DNA of 64,000 nt from Coffea arabica (lineage: Eukaryota > Streptophyta > Magnoliopsida > Gentianales > Rubiaceae): the NCBI RefSeq assembly GCF_036785885.1, contig NC_092320.1, positions 24,119,557-24,183,556 on the forward strand, written 5' to 3'. The notes beneath the pieces are model-generated. The model ran no database searches, was not told the origin of the DNA, and saw only the letters and a list, made by a program, of their open reading frames with translations. The position numbers and the translations under genes are program-made. Below, one piece after another: positions 36,890 through 49,529 of this stretch. Within the stretch, counting starts at the first letter, position 1. Each line of letters starts with the position of its first letter.

Positions 36890-37135
36890 TTTCCATTTGT
36901 TAATGATGAATTCTGGAAACTAAAGGAAGAAACGTGATTGTGAAAGACGAAGCTGCCTTGCCTGCCACAACATAAAATCAGGGAAGCTATTAAGAAGACT
37001 GTTGTGTTTGCACGTCTTCAGGACCTTCTTTCAACTGTGGGTTCTTTATAAGCAGTAGGAATAAAGTTAAAACGTGGTGTAATTGATTTCTTTGACGAAG
37101 AAATAAAACCTTCCTCTATGGAACTAATTTCTGCT
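36890..37135 (-). repeat. NLR-upstream repeat, copy 3
   Basis: It shares with copy 1 'gtgaaagacgaagctgcctt', 'gaagctattaagaagactg', 'caggaccttctttcaactgt', 'gaataaagttaaaacg', 'gacgaagaaataaaac' and 'ggaactaatttctgct', in the same order. This is the best-preserved of the extra copies. Confidence 0.6.
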
Positions 37136-37485
37136 GACCAATTAGCATTTGTAATAGCAAAGAAACCTTTGGAGCAAACCAATCCAATACGGTGTCTGAC
37201 CAAAATGTGAACTATATTTTAAGAGGTCTATGAACAGCATGCAAATTTGGAAAAAAAAAAAAAGAATTGCAGAAAATGGTAAGGAGTACATTAAAAAGAA
37301 TCAATTTTCCTTACAATTAAGGATTACAAATTTGTTGGCTTATTTCTCAATCATGACGTGGCTTATTTCTATGCCCTTCATTTTGGCAGTTAATTTAATG
37401 TCTCATTTATATCATTTTTGCAGCTATCTTTTTGAATTGCATAGGGAAAATTTAAGTTTCTTTTTTTAACTCAATCAAATACCAA

Positions 37486-39429
37486 TCATATATATATATA
37501 TATATATATAATAAAGTCGTATTCTCATTCTTATCCTTTCATGTTTTCTCTTTCCTACGTGGCTTAACGAGACGGCAAGTAGTTTCCTACGTGGCTTACT
37601 CCTTTTTTGTTTAGATATATATCAATTCTTATTTCCTATAAGAATTTTTAATATTATATGATTCTTATTTCCTACCCAAAAATGGAACTGGAAAGTAATG
37701 CGATATAAATAAAAGAGACATAAATATCTCTATTAGATATATCTCTAAATTCATGTCAATAATTTGTGTACTACATAGGGAACCGAAGTAAATAAGAATT
37801 GTTATCACTAGAAAAAGTAGAAAAGTAACTAATTTCAAAAGGAACCATTAATAACAGAAGTCAATATCTGATGTTGGAAATAAGATTCTTAATAAATTTT
37901 ATTATTAAGTGCGTTATCAAGACATAGTGCATAGCGCGAAATTTTTGGAAAAGAAAAAGTTAATTGAATCCAATTAACTATATGTATTTGACCTATACGG
38001 TCAAATATAAATTCCTATTTGAGCACGGGTTTGTAAATTTCTATAAATCCGTTCGTTATTAATCAAAACATGCAAGTTATACTCATTGTTAGGTTATAGG
38101 ATTCACAATACATCTCTGCTCAGATGGTGGTGAGTATTTAGTGTGTGGGCCCATACTATAGGAGTCCATGCACTTAAAAGACTCGATATAGTTGAGGTGG
38201 TCTTTCAAAGTAGGTAAAATCTGTCTTGAGAGCGCACTTTTATTTCCTATAAGAATTTTAATATTATAAGATTCTTATTTCTTACCCAAAGTTACGTACT
38301 TTAAACAACTTAAACCAAGATTAACCTACATTTAATGTTCTTATCAATATCTTTTTATATTCTTATCAATTCTTATTTCTTATACCTACACTACATATAG
38401 CCTCTAATATATTGATTTCAAACATCAAATTCATGATTAGGTATTTTCAGTGCAAGCGGTTGGCACATTAAAACATCGATTTTGGGTTTCCAGTTTCCAC
38501 TCCTCTTGATTATTAGGCACATCTTCTTTCAATACATATTTTTTTTAAAAAGACATGTTGATCTTCAATTGTAAAAGTTTAGTAACATGCCTTGAATTTG
38601 TTTTTTTTTTTGTTTTTATTTTCTATTTTTTTTATGAACACATAGGATTAGTAATAAATCTTGAATTAGTAATAAATTTCTCTTATATTTCATATATTAT
38701 ATCTCACATAATATTTTTGCCTTTAATTTTGATAAATTATTGTCAGATTGGTGGAACCGACAACCAATACCAATTTGAAGCATCTTCTTCCCAGATCTCA
38801 ATTAGTATAACAGATGACTCTAATCAACAACACTTCAATACATTTCATATGAATCATTCATCAGAAGATTCAACAAAAACCACAGAGGAAGGAAATTCTC
38901 ATAAAAAGATTTGCATGAGAAGGTAGATTTAATATACTATTTTACTTTCTTAAATTATAATCTTTATGTGTTGTTATACACAATCTTGAATGCGATAAAT
39001 TATTTATTTTTTATACTTAGTTATCCTGCTTTGCTGTCATGCAGTGATAATAGAAAATCAATAAATGCTGATTTGCACGGACAAATCGAGGAGAATGTTC
39101 AAACAGAAGAAAAACAAAAACAAGTTTCTGAAGACTAGAATATTATTTGATACTATTTACTGCACTTTTTATATATTTTCAAGTTTTTGAATGTTATGGT
39201 ATTGTCGAATGTTATTTTTTCCATTTTAAATTATTATTTACTGAATTAGATATTCAAATTTATATTATAAGAATACTTTATATTACAATGCGCATATAGT
39301 AATATACTTAAGAAAGGTTATAGTAAAATATACATTAAATTTGTATTTCATATCGATATTTTTATAAGATAGACTAAATAATTTATTATTTTTCGAAGAT
39401 TCCCGTTCAACGAACGGGTACAAAACTAG
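37486..39429 (+). mobile_element. Non-autonomous Helitron, 1.9 kb
   Basis: The 5' end TCATATATAT...AATAAAG follows host A (37485). The 3' end has a 7-bp stem hairpin CCCGTTC-AAC-GAACGGG (39402-39418), a 7-nt spacer, CTAG (39426-39429) and host T (39430). These are standard Helitron features. The 3' end is strong. The 5' end lies in a TA repeat and is less certain. It contains two short open segments (about 38746-38924 and 39045-39138) that could be spliced exons of an element-borne gene. There is no Rep or helicase. Confidence 0.65.
38746..39138 (+). pseudogene. Possible terminal exons of a Helitron-borne gene
   Basis: Two stretches read as polar, Ser/Thr/Gln/Glu-rich protein. The first follows an acceptor-like TTATTGTCAG near 38748 and ends in KKICMR before a donor-like AAG|GTAGAT near 38924. 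The second follows an acceptor-like GTCATGCAG near 39044 and ends QVSED with a stop at 39138. Joining them stays in frame. Plant Helitrons often carry RPA70-like genes with variable acidic tails, so this may be the tail of one, but no OB-fold is visible here. The protein is not recognised by similarity. Confidence 0.3.
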
Positions 39430-39430
39430 T

Positions 39431-40121
39431 TAATATCATAAAGACACATTCAAGCTTAAGATTTACGCCAAAAAAAAAAGAAAAAGAATTATTGGTGTCC
39501 CACTTCCTAAATGTGATGAATACGTGGATTCCTTAAAATTGTCATCGGAATCTTATTAATTAATATTTGGGTACATAAAAGAATACCGTAAACAAAAGAA
39601 TTATCAATATGAATTAAATTGTGAAACCATTTTAATCATTAAAAGAGACTTTGTGATTAAGATAATCTATTGAAATATCCAAATTGATCATGCATTTTCA
39701 AATAAATAATCTGTTTTGTTTTTTGATTTAACTAGATTAATGATTTTTTTTACTTTAAGCTCTGCTCCTTCTCTTGTTTTAGAGGTCCAGTTGCCATATT
39801 TATACAACTATCAACTTCCTTGAATGCAAGTTCATATAGTTAAATAGCAGGGGGTTAGTTTCCATTGTTGTTAAATGTTTTATTCGGATAAGTCATCCCA
39901 AAATAAGAAACTCTCTTCCAAATCAATTTTTTTTTGAATGGAAAAATAGTTTTCATGAGCAATAACTTTGTTTAGGGTTAAAAAGTTCTTTGACAACAGT
40001 TTGCATGCATGAAAGATGAAATTTAGACTGGATGAGTACTGATAAACCCATTACAAAAAGATCTAAACCCTAGTCCGGACTCCAGGGCAAAGGAACCAAA
40101 AGTCTGGCATTTTTCTCTACA
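39431..40121. other. Intergenic sequence, nothing recognised
   Basis: AT-rich sequence with no supportable gene or element boundary. Confidence 0.45.
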
Positions 40122-42411
40122 CTAGTACAGGGGCACGTGTGTTGCACATTGCAATTATTTATTTTGGCGATGTTCGTGCCAAACTTGTCCCTAAAGTGTG
40201 ATATCTCAAAACAATCAATTAATAGAGGGAATCCAATGAGTACCACTTGAATTTTTTAGTCTCATTACTTGTGTATCAGCTATTATTTGACCAATATATC
40301 TTTTGATTGGGAATTGAAAAATAAAATGTCTTGTAAGTCTAAAAGCTAACCTAATATGTCTAATAAATTTTTATACGACCTAAACTATATTAGTTTGGAA
40401 ACTAACTTTATTTTTCAATTATTGTAAATAATTTCAGAGGACTAAATTTTGTAAACTTTAATCCTAATTACATAATGACAGTTGTATCTCTGTATCCACA
40501 TTAAAACATATACAAAAACTATGTAAATACATTTTTTTATGTTCAAACATATTATCCAGACATAGACTAATTCAAATATTGGAGTAGAGATGTTTTACTT
40601 TGTTTATCAATATTTGCCCAAGCATATTAATAGAGACGAAAAATGATGCTACACGAGCATGTAAGCCCTCTTTTTGGCTTTCACTCTAGTATGCAGCTAT
40701 ATTATTTCATTTTCTTCATTTTTTTTAAAAAAAAATCATTCTTAAGTAAGAAAATTAGCATTATCCTACTCATAACTTCATAAGTCAAAAGATCATGCAA
40801 AGTAAATTAAAGATCTAGAAACTACATTGACAGGTAGTCGAGCCTGTGCAATAATAAAAATAAATATAGTTGCCAATTAAAATAATCAAAACCTGATTCT
40901 AAGTACTGGAATAGGGATTCTAGGTTTGCAATGGGTTACTTAATTCACCATGTTCCCAAAGAGTTTGCTTAATTCGATATACCAGAATGGGATTGCTTAT
41001 TCACAAGGAATTATTGATTTGTATAAAGGGCAAGTAAGGTCGTCTCCTCAGGGACTGGGGATATTTGTCTCTTTGAAGTTCTAATTGGCAATGGGGGGGT
41101 TTATCAGAATAAAACTAAAAACAATTAAGCAATTCAACCAAAAAAAAAACAAATAATTAACTAATACGAATGTAGACAGGAATTAAATCAAGAAAAGACA
41201 AATTCTAGCCAAGGATCCAACTTCTCAGACACAGTCCGTTCATCCGATCATTGATGTAAGGGAGGTTCACTTAATTTATTAATAGGTTAGTTAGAGTTGT
41301 CAACAAACTCTGATGACCAACTTTTCTTTAGTTTATTGATAACCAAGGTACGACTATCAATTACCTCTAACCAAGAAACACCCTAGGTACGACCGTAGAA
41401 GTTAATTCCCTAATTGCATTAAGAATTAGAAAAACCTAACCCTAATCAATAACACGCTATGAGGGTTATTTAGACCAGATCGCACGTTCCCCTAGTGTGT
41501 ATAAACGCTAATTGCCATTGATATTAATCGATTAAACAAATTACGGATTTAATTGATTAAATTGGCAGGAGATCAACAAGTCACCTTGAATATCGGGCCC
41601 TTGACATCCAATTAATAAAATAATCTCATAGAAACTCAAGTAGAAAACATGCAAATATCAACAAATTAAGAAACGCATGAAAACCAATTCGATCTCACAG
41701 GTATTCGGGACCGCGTCGTCGCGTTGATTCTTGACTAGATGAAAAGCTTAACCACGCTTCATGAGAAAATTTCCACACAATTCATATCGATTTCAAAGGC
41801 ATCTGTTTGTCTCTAATTATCAAGAATAAAAAACTGTTTTTCTACATGAACTACCAATGAGAATTGTTTTTCAGCTGGCCTAATAGAAGGAACGAAGAAT
41901 AAAAAAAATTGCAAAAACGAAAAACTATCCTCCTATCAAAAGCAATTCTCCTCTTTTCAAGGAAAGCTATCTGCCTAGTTGTTTCCGAATCCCCCAGGGA
42001 TTAGTTACAAAGAGTCCTTTTCCTCCTTGGTTTCCTACTGCCAACGCACCACACCTCCACCAGAATAGGAAACTTTGTCTTTCAAATGGAATTGGGCTTG
42101 TAACTCTACGCAGATTTCCACATCTTATCCCTTATTTATCAGAATTTTGTACTCCACCCCTGCAATTATGTCCAAATGCCAATTATAAGTAGAATCCGAC
42201 AATTAACAAAATATTTGGCACAAATAATGAGGGAAAACAATCAAAAAATGACTAACAATAAACACCCTATCATACACATAGGAATCAGGTTATAGGTTAG
42301 AAATTCAAATCCCATAACCTATAGTTAAAAAAATGTAGATGATATGTCTAGGCATCTATATAATTTAGATGATACTGCTCACGTAATTCAATTCGGTTCC
42401 TGTTAGTATAG
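40122..42411 (-). mobile_element. Candidate decayed Helitron containing retroelement-like non-coding sequence
   Basis: On the minus strand the left border ends CTAG (40125-40122) followed by T. It is preceded by GTGCAACACACGTGC, a degenerate hairpin, as at Helitron 3' ends. A possible 5' start TCTATACTAACAGG lies at 42412, but the base before it is T and not the expected A. The interior has retroelement-like non-coding sequence, for example 'caagtaaggtcgtctcctca' near 41030. On the minus strand it also has 'attgtcggattctactta' near 42200, which resembles sequence at 54490-54540. No coding domain is seen. The borders are weak. Confidence 0.3.
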
Positions 42412-42511
42412 AATAGTGCTATTCTCAATGTTGAAAAAAAATAATAAAAAATAAAATTTCCACCATCCAAGATGTTTGGCATATAGCCCAAAAAAGAATT
42501 CAAAAGGCTTA

Positions 42512-45500
42512 TGTAACGCCCCTACTTCTTCCAAGGGCGAATCCAAGGGTATTCGCGGGATGCCTGCCCAACTCTCGTCAGGACTCGGTACAAATTCAAT
42601 TCAAACTTAAGAATAATCAATCGATACTAAAAGTCGAAAATATAAAAGAAGGTCAATTCCTTAATAATCGTTCAAGCCTTACATCATAAGCTACCAAAAT
42701 ATCTTACATTCCCAAAATATAAATCATCCAAAAGTTGTCTAAACAAATACATTTAAAATTCTAAGCAAAAGGGCCATCAAATTGACCTCTTCATAATTCC
42801 TTCCATTTCAGCTTCTGTTAAGGAAAAAAAAACAAATCTAACGGGGTGAGCGAATGCTCGTGAGGCCAAGAAAACAAGCAAAAACACGTAGCTCAAATAA
42901 AAATATCATTTAAGCGAGAAATAAAGCTGTAACATTCAACAATTCACAACTTTCAATTTAACACATTCACTGAGGATACAGGAGCTCTCAAGAGCTAATT
43001 CCTACTTGGTTTGCCAAAGTTCAATCCAATACTTTGTTGTAATGACATTCCGTCACCCAGGTAGGTAATCAAGTCCATAGAACTTCACTTCTCCAATTAT
43101 GGTTCTGACTCGACATGAGAGATACTTTCCACCCGAATCGGTGTGGTACATGCTATCGCTCAGGGAATCGATTATACGTTTATGGTTCTGAGTCGACATG
43201 AGAGGTACCTCCCACCCGAATCGGTGTGGTACATACTATCGCTCAGTAGTCGATGAGATCGCTCCAATCGACTTATACTTTATTTATAGTTTTGAGTCGA
43301 CATGAGAGATACCTCCCACCCGAATCGGTGTGGTACATGCTATCACTCCGAGAATCAATTATAGCACTGAGACGGTATGAGAGGTACCTCCCACCCAAAT
43401 TATTGTGGTACATGGTATCCGCTCAAAGCTCATGAGTTAAACAGATTCATGTACGATTACTAATTATTGTTTACGGTTCTGAGTCGACATGAGAGGTACC
43501 TCCCACCCAAATCGGTGTGGTACATACTATCTTTCAGGGAGCAGATTATAGCACTAAAACGGTATGAGAGGTATCTCCCACCCAAATCGGTGTGGTACAT
43601 GCTTCCGTTCAGAGCTTACGAGTTAAACGTGTTCATGTACAATTACCAAATCATATGTATTCAGGTCTTAAGTACCACGTGGTTCAAAAAGAGAGAGGAC
43701 AAAGGCGTCCCCACGAGTAAAATATGATTGCTCAATAAGATTTACTTCAATCGACGTCGAGTCAACACAAATGTAATTTGCAATGGCAACACTTCACTTA
43801 GTTCACATAGCAATTCACTTCACACAATTTGAATATCAATTCACATAGCACAATTCAATTATAGCATCACTTAAGGGAGAATGAGTGCGATAAAGTACAC
43901 ACTCGTCTCAACAAAATCCATAATACTCAATTAACAATTCAAACATTTATCAACAATTCATGCACTTGACACTCACCAATCAAAAACAAAGAAGTAGTGC
44001 CCACTTGAGGGTTCAGGCGTCCACCGTGGAATCCTGTTGAAGGTCCTCTTGAATGCCTGAGCAATTAATAATGAACTATTACACACTAGAGGTTAAAACC
44101 CCTAATTATCGAGGAAGATTGCACTATTGTACAATCTAAGAAGAAATCATGAAAATGAGCTTTAATTACTCGCAAATCGAAACTCAAAAGTGGGGTTTTA
44201 ATAATACAAGGAAAAATTTGATTTTCATCTTTGAAATCAAGTGTGAAACGGTCAAGTAATCTCGAAGGAAAATAGAGAGTTCTACAAACTTAATTTCCTT
44301 TAAGTTCGGTAATTTCATATTTGACAAGCAATATTTGAAAAATTGTATCTTACTCTCTGTAGGTCCAAAATTGGAAACTTGATACCGTTGGAAACTACTT
44401 CCAAAATACTAAAAGTTTCTAGAAGACACTTTTTCATGATTCAAAATGAAAGATACTCAAATTTTGGCTTCAAGTTGCTGATTTGGACTACCAAGACAGT
44501 TCCGGGGTTGGTTTTTGGCCAATTTTGGAAATTTGGAAAAATTCACACAATACGAACTAACCTCTAAAATTTGAAAATCAATTATAGTTACAATCAAGGT
44601 TTAAAACACAATAAACAGAACAAGAATCAGAGTTTTGAGCGCCAAGATATAGCAGCTCAAATTTGCTGAAAATTTCTCACTAAACAAGAATTTCCAGGTT
44701 TGAAACGTAAACTTTAGGACTTCAGTGGGGCATCGAAATCAACTTGGAATGGCACCAAATTTGGTAGTATTACCCTACCATATAAGGGCTATTCCTCTGT
44801 CAAATTTCATGCAAAAATTCGCACGGAAGGTCAGTTAACAAAGCCACTAAAATTTCAAGAATTTCCAAGGCAAATCTGCCTTGTACTTCCATTTTCCTTT
44901 TTCTAACTTTTGGCCAAATGAAATCATTTCAAATCTGGTCCATTTATAGAAGAAATGTCTAAGAAACATCCAAAACATATTTGGTAGGTGATTAACACCA
45001 AGAGTTTCAAAATAACAAGTCCCACTCAAGATAAGCCTTTGGCTAGCCCAAAATTAGGGTTTTCAATCACTGATGCAGTTCTGAAATTCATCCACAACTC
45101 ACTCAATTCAACTTGGAATTGGGTGTGGTTGGTGGCGTTGGAAACTACATTTATAGGGATACAATTTCTCAGAAGAAATTATTTTGAAATTCTATTCATA
45201 ACTAGCTCATATTCAAGCAACAAGTTCCAGTACATAACAAGTTTTCTAACACAGTCGAGAAACAGGACAGGTGAGTTTAAAAGGCTGGTACAGTTCACTC
45301 AAGTGGAATCAAGAGATATATTTTATACCGTTAGAAAACTGGAAGTGTCTAGTTTCTAATGCCACAAACAGCACTTGATTTTGATGTTGGAGCAAAGAGT
45401 TATAGTCATTTGAAATTTGCTGCCAGAGCAACTTTGGACACTTTTTCCAGCCATGAAGAAGTTTCGAAATCTAAACATTTACCCAACCAAATCGAGTGAT

Positions 45501-46685
45501 TTTTGGTGGAAACTTTCCACACAACTTAAACAACATATCTATATCAAAATCAAGTCAATTTGACCACAAAAAATTGCACCAAGAGGCCCTGCAAAGGCAA
45601 GGCAGAACCAGCCCTTCTTCATGCAACACTTCCTTTGATTTTCTTGTCACTTTTACCACTTATATCTACTAGATTAACACTTAATCAACACAAATAACAT
45701 CCAATCTCATCAAATCAGATCATCAAGTCCATTATGGGATTTCATAGATCCCACTCACATGATCTTCAACAATATAGAGGTACCCACATGAAGCTACAAG
45801 CTTCCAAGTGCAATTTAACTTACAAAAGCTAAGATTCAAGGGTTGGATCATCATTACCTCCTAGATGATGTTAAACCAGAAATTTTCGGTCCCTTTGAGT
45901 TCAAGAAAATCGTGAGAATGAAGCTCTTATCCTAGCCCAAGATGATCTCCAAGTTATTTGCAAGGTGTGGTAGGAATTTGAGATGATTTGGAGCAAGTTT
46001 GAGTGATGAGATGAAGAAATTTTTTTTGGTTTTTCTTGGTGTTGCACAGCTGCTTAGAGAGAAAATGGAGGGTTGTTGGCTGATGGTTGAGGCTTCCTTG
46101 AGAAGCTTAAGAGTTTGTGGCCCAAATTACTCCAAAAGTCAACTAAGAATAGTGCGCTACGCACGCGTTTCGTGCTCGTTTCCTCTCGAGTTTGTTTCAC
46201 TTATGCACTAAACCTCCAATGCACTTTTTTAAACATTATAATTATTCACTCTTAATAGTCTAGAATAAATTTCTTAAATCTCCATTTAACCATTCCAACT
46301 CGATATTCACAAAATTCTAATTCGCGCGCGATAAGGCGAAATTGACGAGAAATTCATATAACGATTATATAATTAACTACTACTAATGTAATTAATTATA
46401 AAATAACCATTTTAGAAATAAAACATGAGTCCTCAGATCTCCAAGATTATTGCACTCATGATTCGAATATAGTCTCGACAAACGTGTCTTCGCCATTTCT
46501 TATCGAACGAGACTCCGAAAAATAAAATTTTCTAACAAAACATTTTTAAAACATAAAGAAGACATTATTCCATATAAATGCATTTAAAATGATTGAAATA
46601 AATTATTCAGAGAAAACGGGTGAATAAATAATTAATTAAGTCATTAAAATAAGATTAAAATAAGAAAAAAATTCGGGTCCTCACA
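42512..46685 (+). mobile_element. Solo LTR, 4174 bp, with 5-bp target duplication
   Basis: It begins TGTAACGCCCC and ends GGTCCTCACA, so it has the TG...CA ends of an LTR. It is flanked by the perfect 5-bp duplication GCTTA (42507-42511 and 46686-46690). No primer-binding site, gag or pol is found within or next to it, so it is best read as a solo LTR left after recombination. A related full-length copy in opposite orientation is at 49530-53265, and a partial copy is at 1-3512. TGTAACGCCCC-type starts are common in Ty3/gypsy LTRs, so a gypsy origin is likely but not shown. LTRs over 4 kb are unusual. Confidence 0.8.
43095..43625 (+). repeat. Six-unit tandem repeat inside the solo LTR
   Basis: A core of about 55 bp is repeated six times with variable spacers. 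It contains CATGAGAGGTACCTCCCACC, then 'cgaatcggtgtggtacatgctatc' and a 'gctcag'-type end. Copies start near 43109, 43195, 43299, 43376, 43486 and 43564. The spacers carry 'tcgattata' and 'gttctgagtcgac'. Open frames through this region reflect the repeat and are not a gene. Confidence 0.85.
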
Positions 46686-46690
46686 GCTTA

Positions 46691-47554
46691 TATATAACCT
46701 AGAGAAATATTATACATATACTATTCTATTCGAGTAAGTTTAATTTACAAAGGTGCTTGGGAGGAAAAGGAAAACTCTATTTTTCTTTTCTTTCATAATT
46801 AATGTTCTACATCCTTAAAATATAAAATAGATATATGTGTTTTTTGTATTATTATAATTTTTTTATTAGTAAGAGAGGGATAAGATTTAAGAAATATGAA
46901 TAGAGAAAGAGGAATTTGAATCTAAGACCTTCAATTCCAAGGATGCATATATATGTTGTCTTCTACTTTGAATGGAAAAAAAATGGAGAGCTTTCTTGAT
47001 ATTAAGGGAACTTTCTTTTCTATTCTTATTTAATTTCAAAAGATCGTCCTCCAACAGTTTCCAAATTGAGCTCCTCTCAGAAGAAAATTTATTTCAATTA
47101 AATTTAAATTCTTATATCAACACAAATTCTATGGTTAAGACTCTAAGAATTAGAGGTTTTAGATTCAAATCTCCACGCCCCCTCCCAATTTCTTAATTCT
47201 CATTCTTCTCCTACTTGAAAAAAAAAATTAAAAACATCATATTCTGTAACATGAACATCAAAGTTGATGCTTATGTCAATAATATCCCTTTATTGACTTG
47301 GTGAAATTCTAAGTTAGACTTTCATTTTTATGATTACTGGGTATTTTTTGTATTCTTCAATATTAAATGATAGAATTAATTAACCAGTAAATTAATGGTA
47401 CTCTATTTTGCTTCATCTCCTTTTTAGAAAATCTATCTTCTATTCTTATCTTATGCTCAGTCAAGCACATGACGGATATATAAGCATTTGTGCATACTGC
47501 TGAGGATAAAATTCTGACTCCTACACGACTAAAGGAAATTTATTTCAACTAAGC
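46691..47554. other. Intergenic sequence with SINE-like remnants
   Basis: At 47128-47228 (+), TGGTTAAGACTC (A-box-like) and GATTCAAATCTCC (B-box-like) are followed by an A-rich tail (GAAAAAAAAAATT), consistent with a small tRNA-derived SINE. An inverted B-box-like 'gaatttgaatctaagacc' lies near 46912. No target duplications were confirmed, and no gene is seen. Confidence 0.4.
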
Positions 47555-48640
47555 TACATATTTTTGGATAAATCCTAATACTTTTGGAAATTAATTCCTA
47601 CTCCATAAAGAATTCTACTTCAAATCCAAGATCTCAAAGTCCAAATCACGTAAAAAGCCCAATTATTATTAACAGTGCATTCATGTTTGAAATATAATAG
47701 AGTCATTAAAATTTATGATGACACCATTGTAGGAAAAAAATTTTAATCACTAATCCAAATGTGGCTGTTCTTTTTTTATTTCTATTTTAGATTTAACTTT
47801 TTGAGGTTCCCTTCATAGCTTGCACTAAAGGGTGATTACTTTTTTTTTTTTGCCAAACGATATCACTTTCATATGTAGCTAAAAACTGTTACAAAGTTGG
47901 AGCAACTGTTCCAACATCTTCTCTAGCTAATCTAACTAAGTAGAGAGGGAAGGAATGCTTCCACTTAATTTCACTAATCAAGTTTATGGCATATTTTGCC
48001 AACTTGTGACTAACATGGCTGCCTTCCCTTCTAATAAAGAAGAAGTACCACTCTCTAAACTCTTTCCTAATCACATAGATATCTTACAGAATTGATCCTA
48101 TTTTTGGATCATTGGTGTTTTCTAACATGATTTTCTCCATCGCCACTTTACAATCTGACTGAATTTCTACCTATCTCTAGCCTTCTAACTTTGATTTAAA
48201 AAGTGCAGTCCTGATTGCATTTGTTTCTTCAATCAACGATTCACTATTTCTTTGTTCAGGACCTACCCAAGCACTTATGATTGCTCCATTAACTCTTCTA
48301 GCAACAATTCCCCAGCTAAACTTGCCTTTCCTTGTATCTACTGTTGCATCAAAATTGAGCTTGATTATGCCTTCTTGCGGTGGTAACCATATGTTCTCGC
48401 CTCTTATGTTTCCCTCCTTTTCTTCTTTTTCATCTACTTTCTCTCTATACCCTCTGATATTCAAACCATTCCTGCATTGCCCCATTAACTATCGAACCTA
48501 GACACTTTCTTTTCCTGTTGAAATGTATCTGATTTCTTGACTTCCAAATCTGCCATAGGATATTTACTGTTATTATAATATGATCCTTTCCTTCAACTCT
48601 ATCCTTGGCTTCCAGGATGCTATTCCACCACAACCAAAAC
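47555..48640 (-). pseudogene. LINE-derived RNase H remnant, tandem unit A
   Basis: Minus-strand frames encode the C-terminal part of a plant LINE polyprotein. There is a 'NILWQIWKSRNQIHF' stretch (the usual spacer before RNase H), then KLNFDAT with the first catalytic Asp, EETNAI with the Glu, QSDCK with the second Asp, and 'HVSHKLAKYA' near the end. A frameshift near 48460-48485 and stops after 'KLEG' (around 48170-48180) break it. There is no reverse transcriptase. The unit is directly followed by a near-identical copy at a spacing of 1086 bp. Confidence 0.7.
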
Positions 48641-49529
48641 TATATATTTTTGGATAAATCCTAATACTTTTGGAAATTAATTCCTACTCCATAAAGAATT
48701 CTACTTCAAAACCAGGATCTCAAAGTCCAAATCACGTAAAAAGCCCAATTATTATTAAGAGTGCATTCATGTTTGGAATATAATAGAGTCATTAAAATTT
48801 ATGATGACACCATTGTAGGAAAAAAAATTTAATCACTAATCCAAATGTGGCTATTCTTTTTTTATTTCTATTTTAGATTTAACCTTTTGAGGTTCCCTTC
48901 ATGGCTTGCACTAAAGGGTGATTACTTTTTTTTTTTTTTGTGCCAAACGATATCACTTTCATATGTAGCTAAAAACTGTTACAAAGTTGGAGCAACTGTT
49001 CCAACATCTTCTCTAGCTAATCTAACTAACTAGAGAGGGAAGGAATCCTTCTACTTAATTTCACTAATCAAGTTTATGGCATATTTTGCCAACTTGTGAC
49101 TAACATGGTTGCCTTCCCTGCTAATAAAGAAGAAGTACCACTCTCTAAACTCTTTCCTAATCACATAGATATCTTGTAGAATTGATCCTATTTTTGGATC
49201 ATTGGTGTTTTCTAACATGATTTTCTCCATCGCCACTTTACAATCTGACTGAATTTCTACCTTTCTCTAGCCTTCTAACTTTGCTTTAAAAAGTGCATTC
49301 CTGATTGCATTTATTTCTTCAATCAACGATTCACTATTTCTTTGTTCAGGACCTACCCAAGCACTTATGATTGCTCCATTAGCTCTTCTAGCAACAATTC
49401 CCTAGCTAAACTTGCCTTTCCTTGTATCAACTGTTGCATCAGTATTGAGCTTGATTATGCCTTCTTGCGGTGGTAACCATATGTTCTCGCCTCTTGTGTT
49501 TCCCTCCTTTTCTTCTTCTTCATCTACTT

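Noticed and set aside
43095..43625. Regularly spaced direct repeats resembling a CRISPR array
   Set aside because: The repeats are long (about 55 bp), diverged, with related spacers, and lie inside a plant LTR. There are no cas genes and the genome is eukaryotic.
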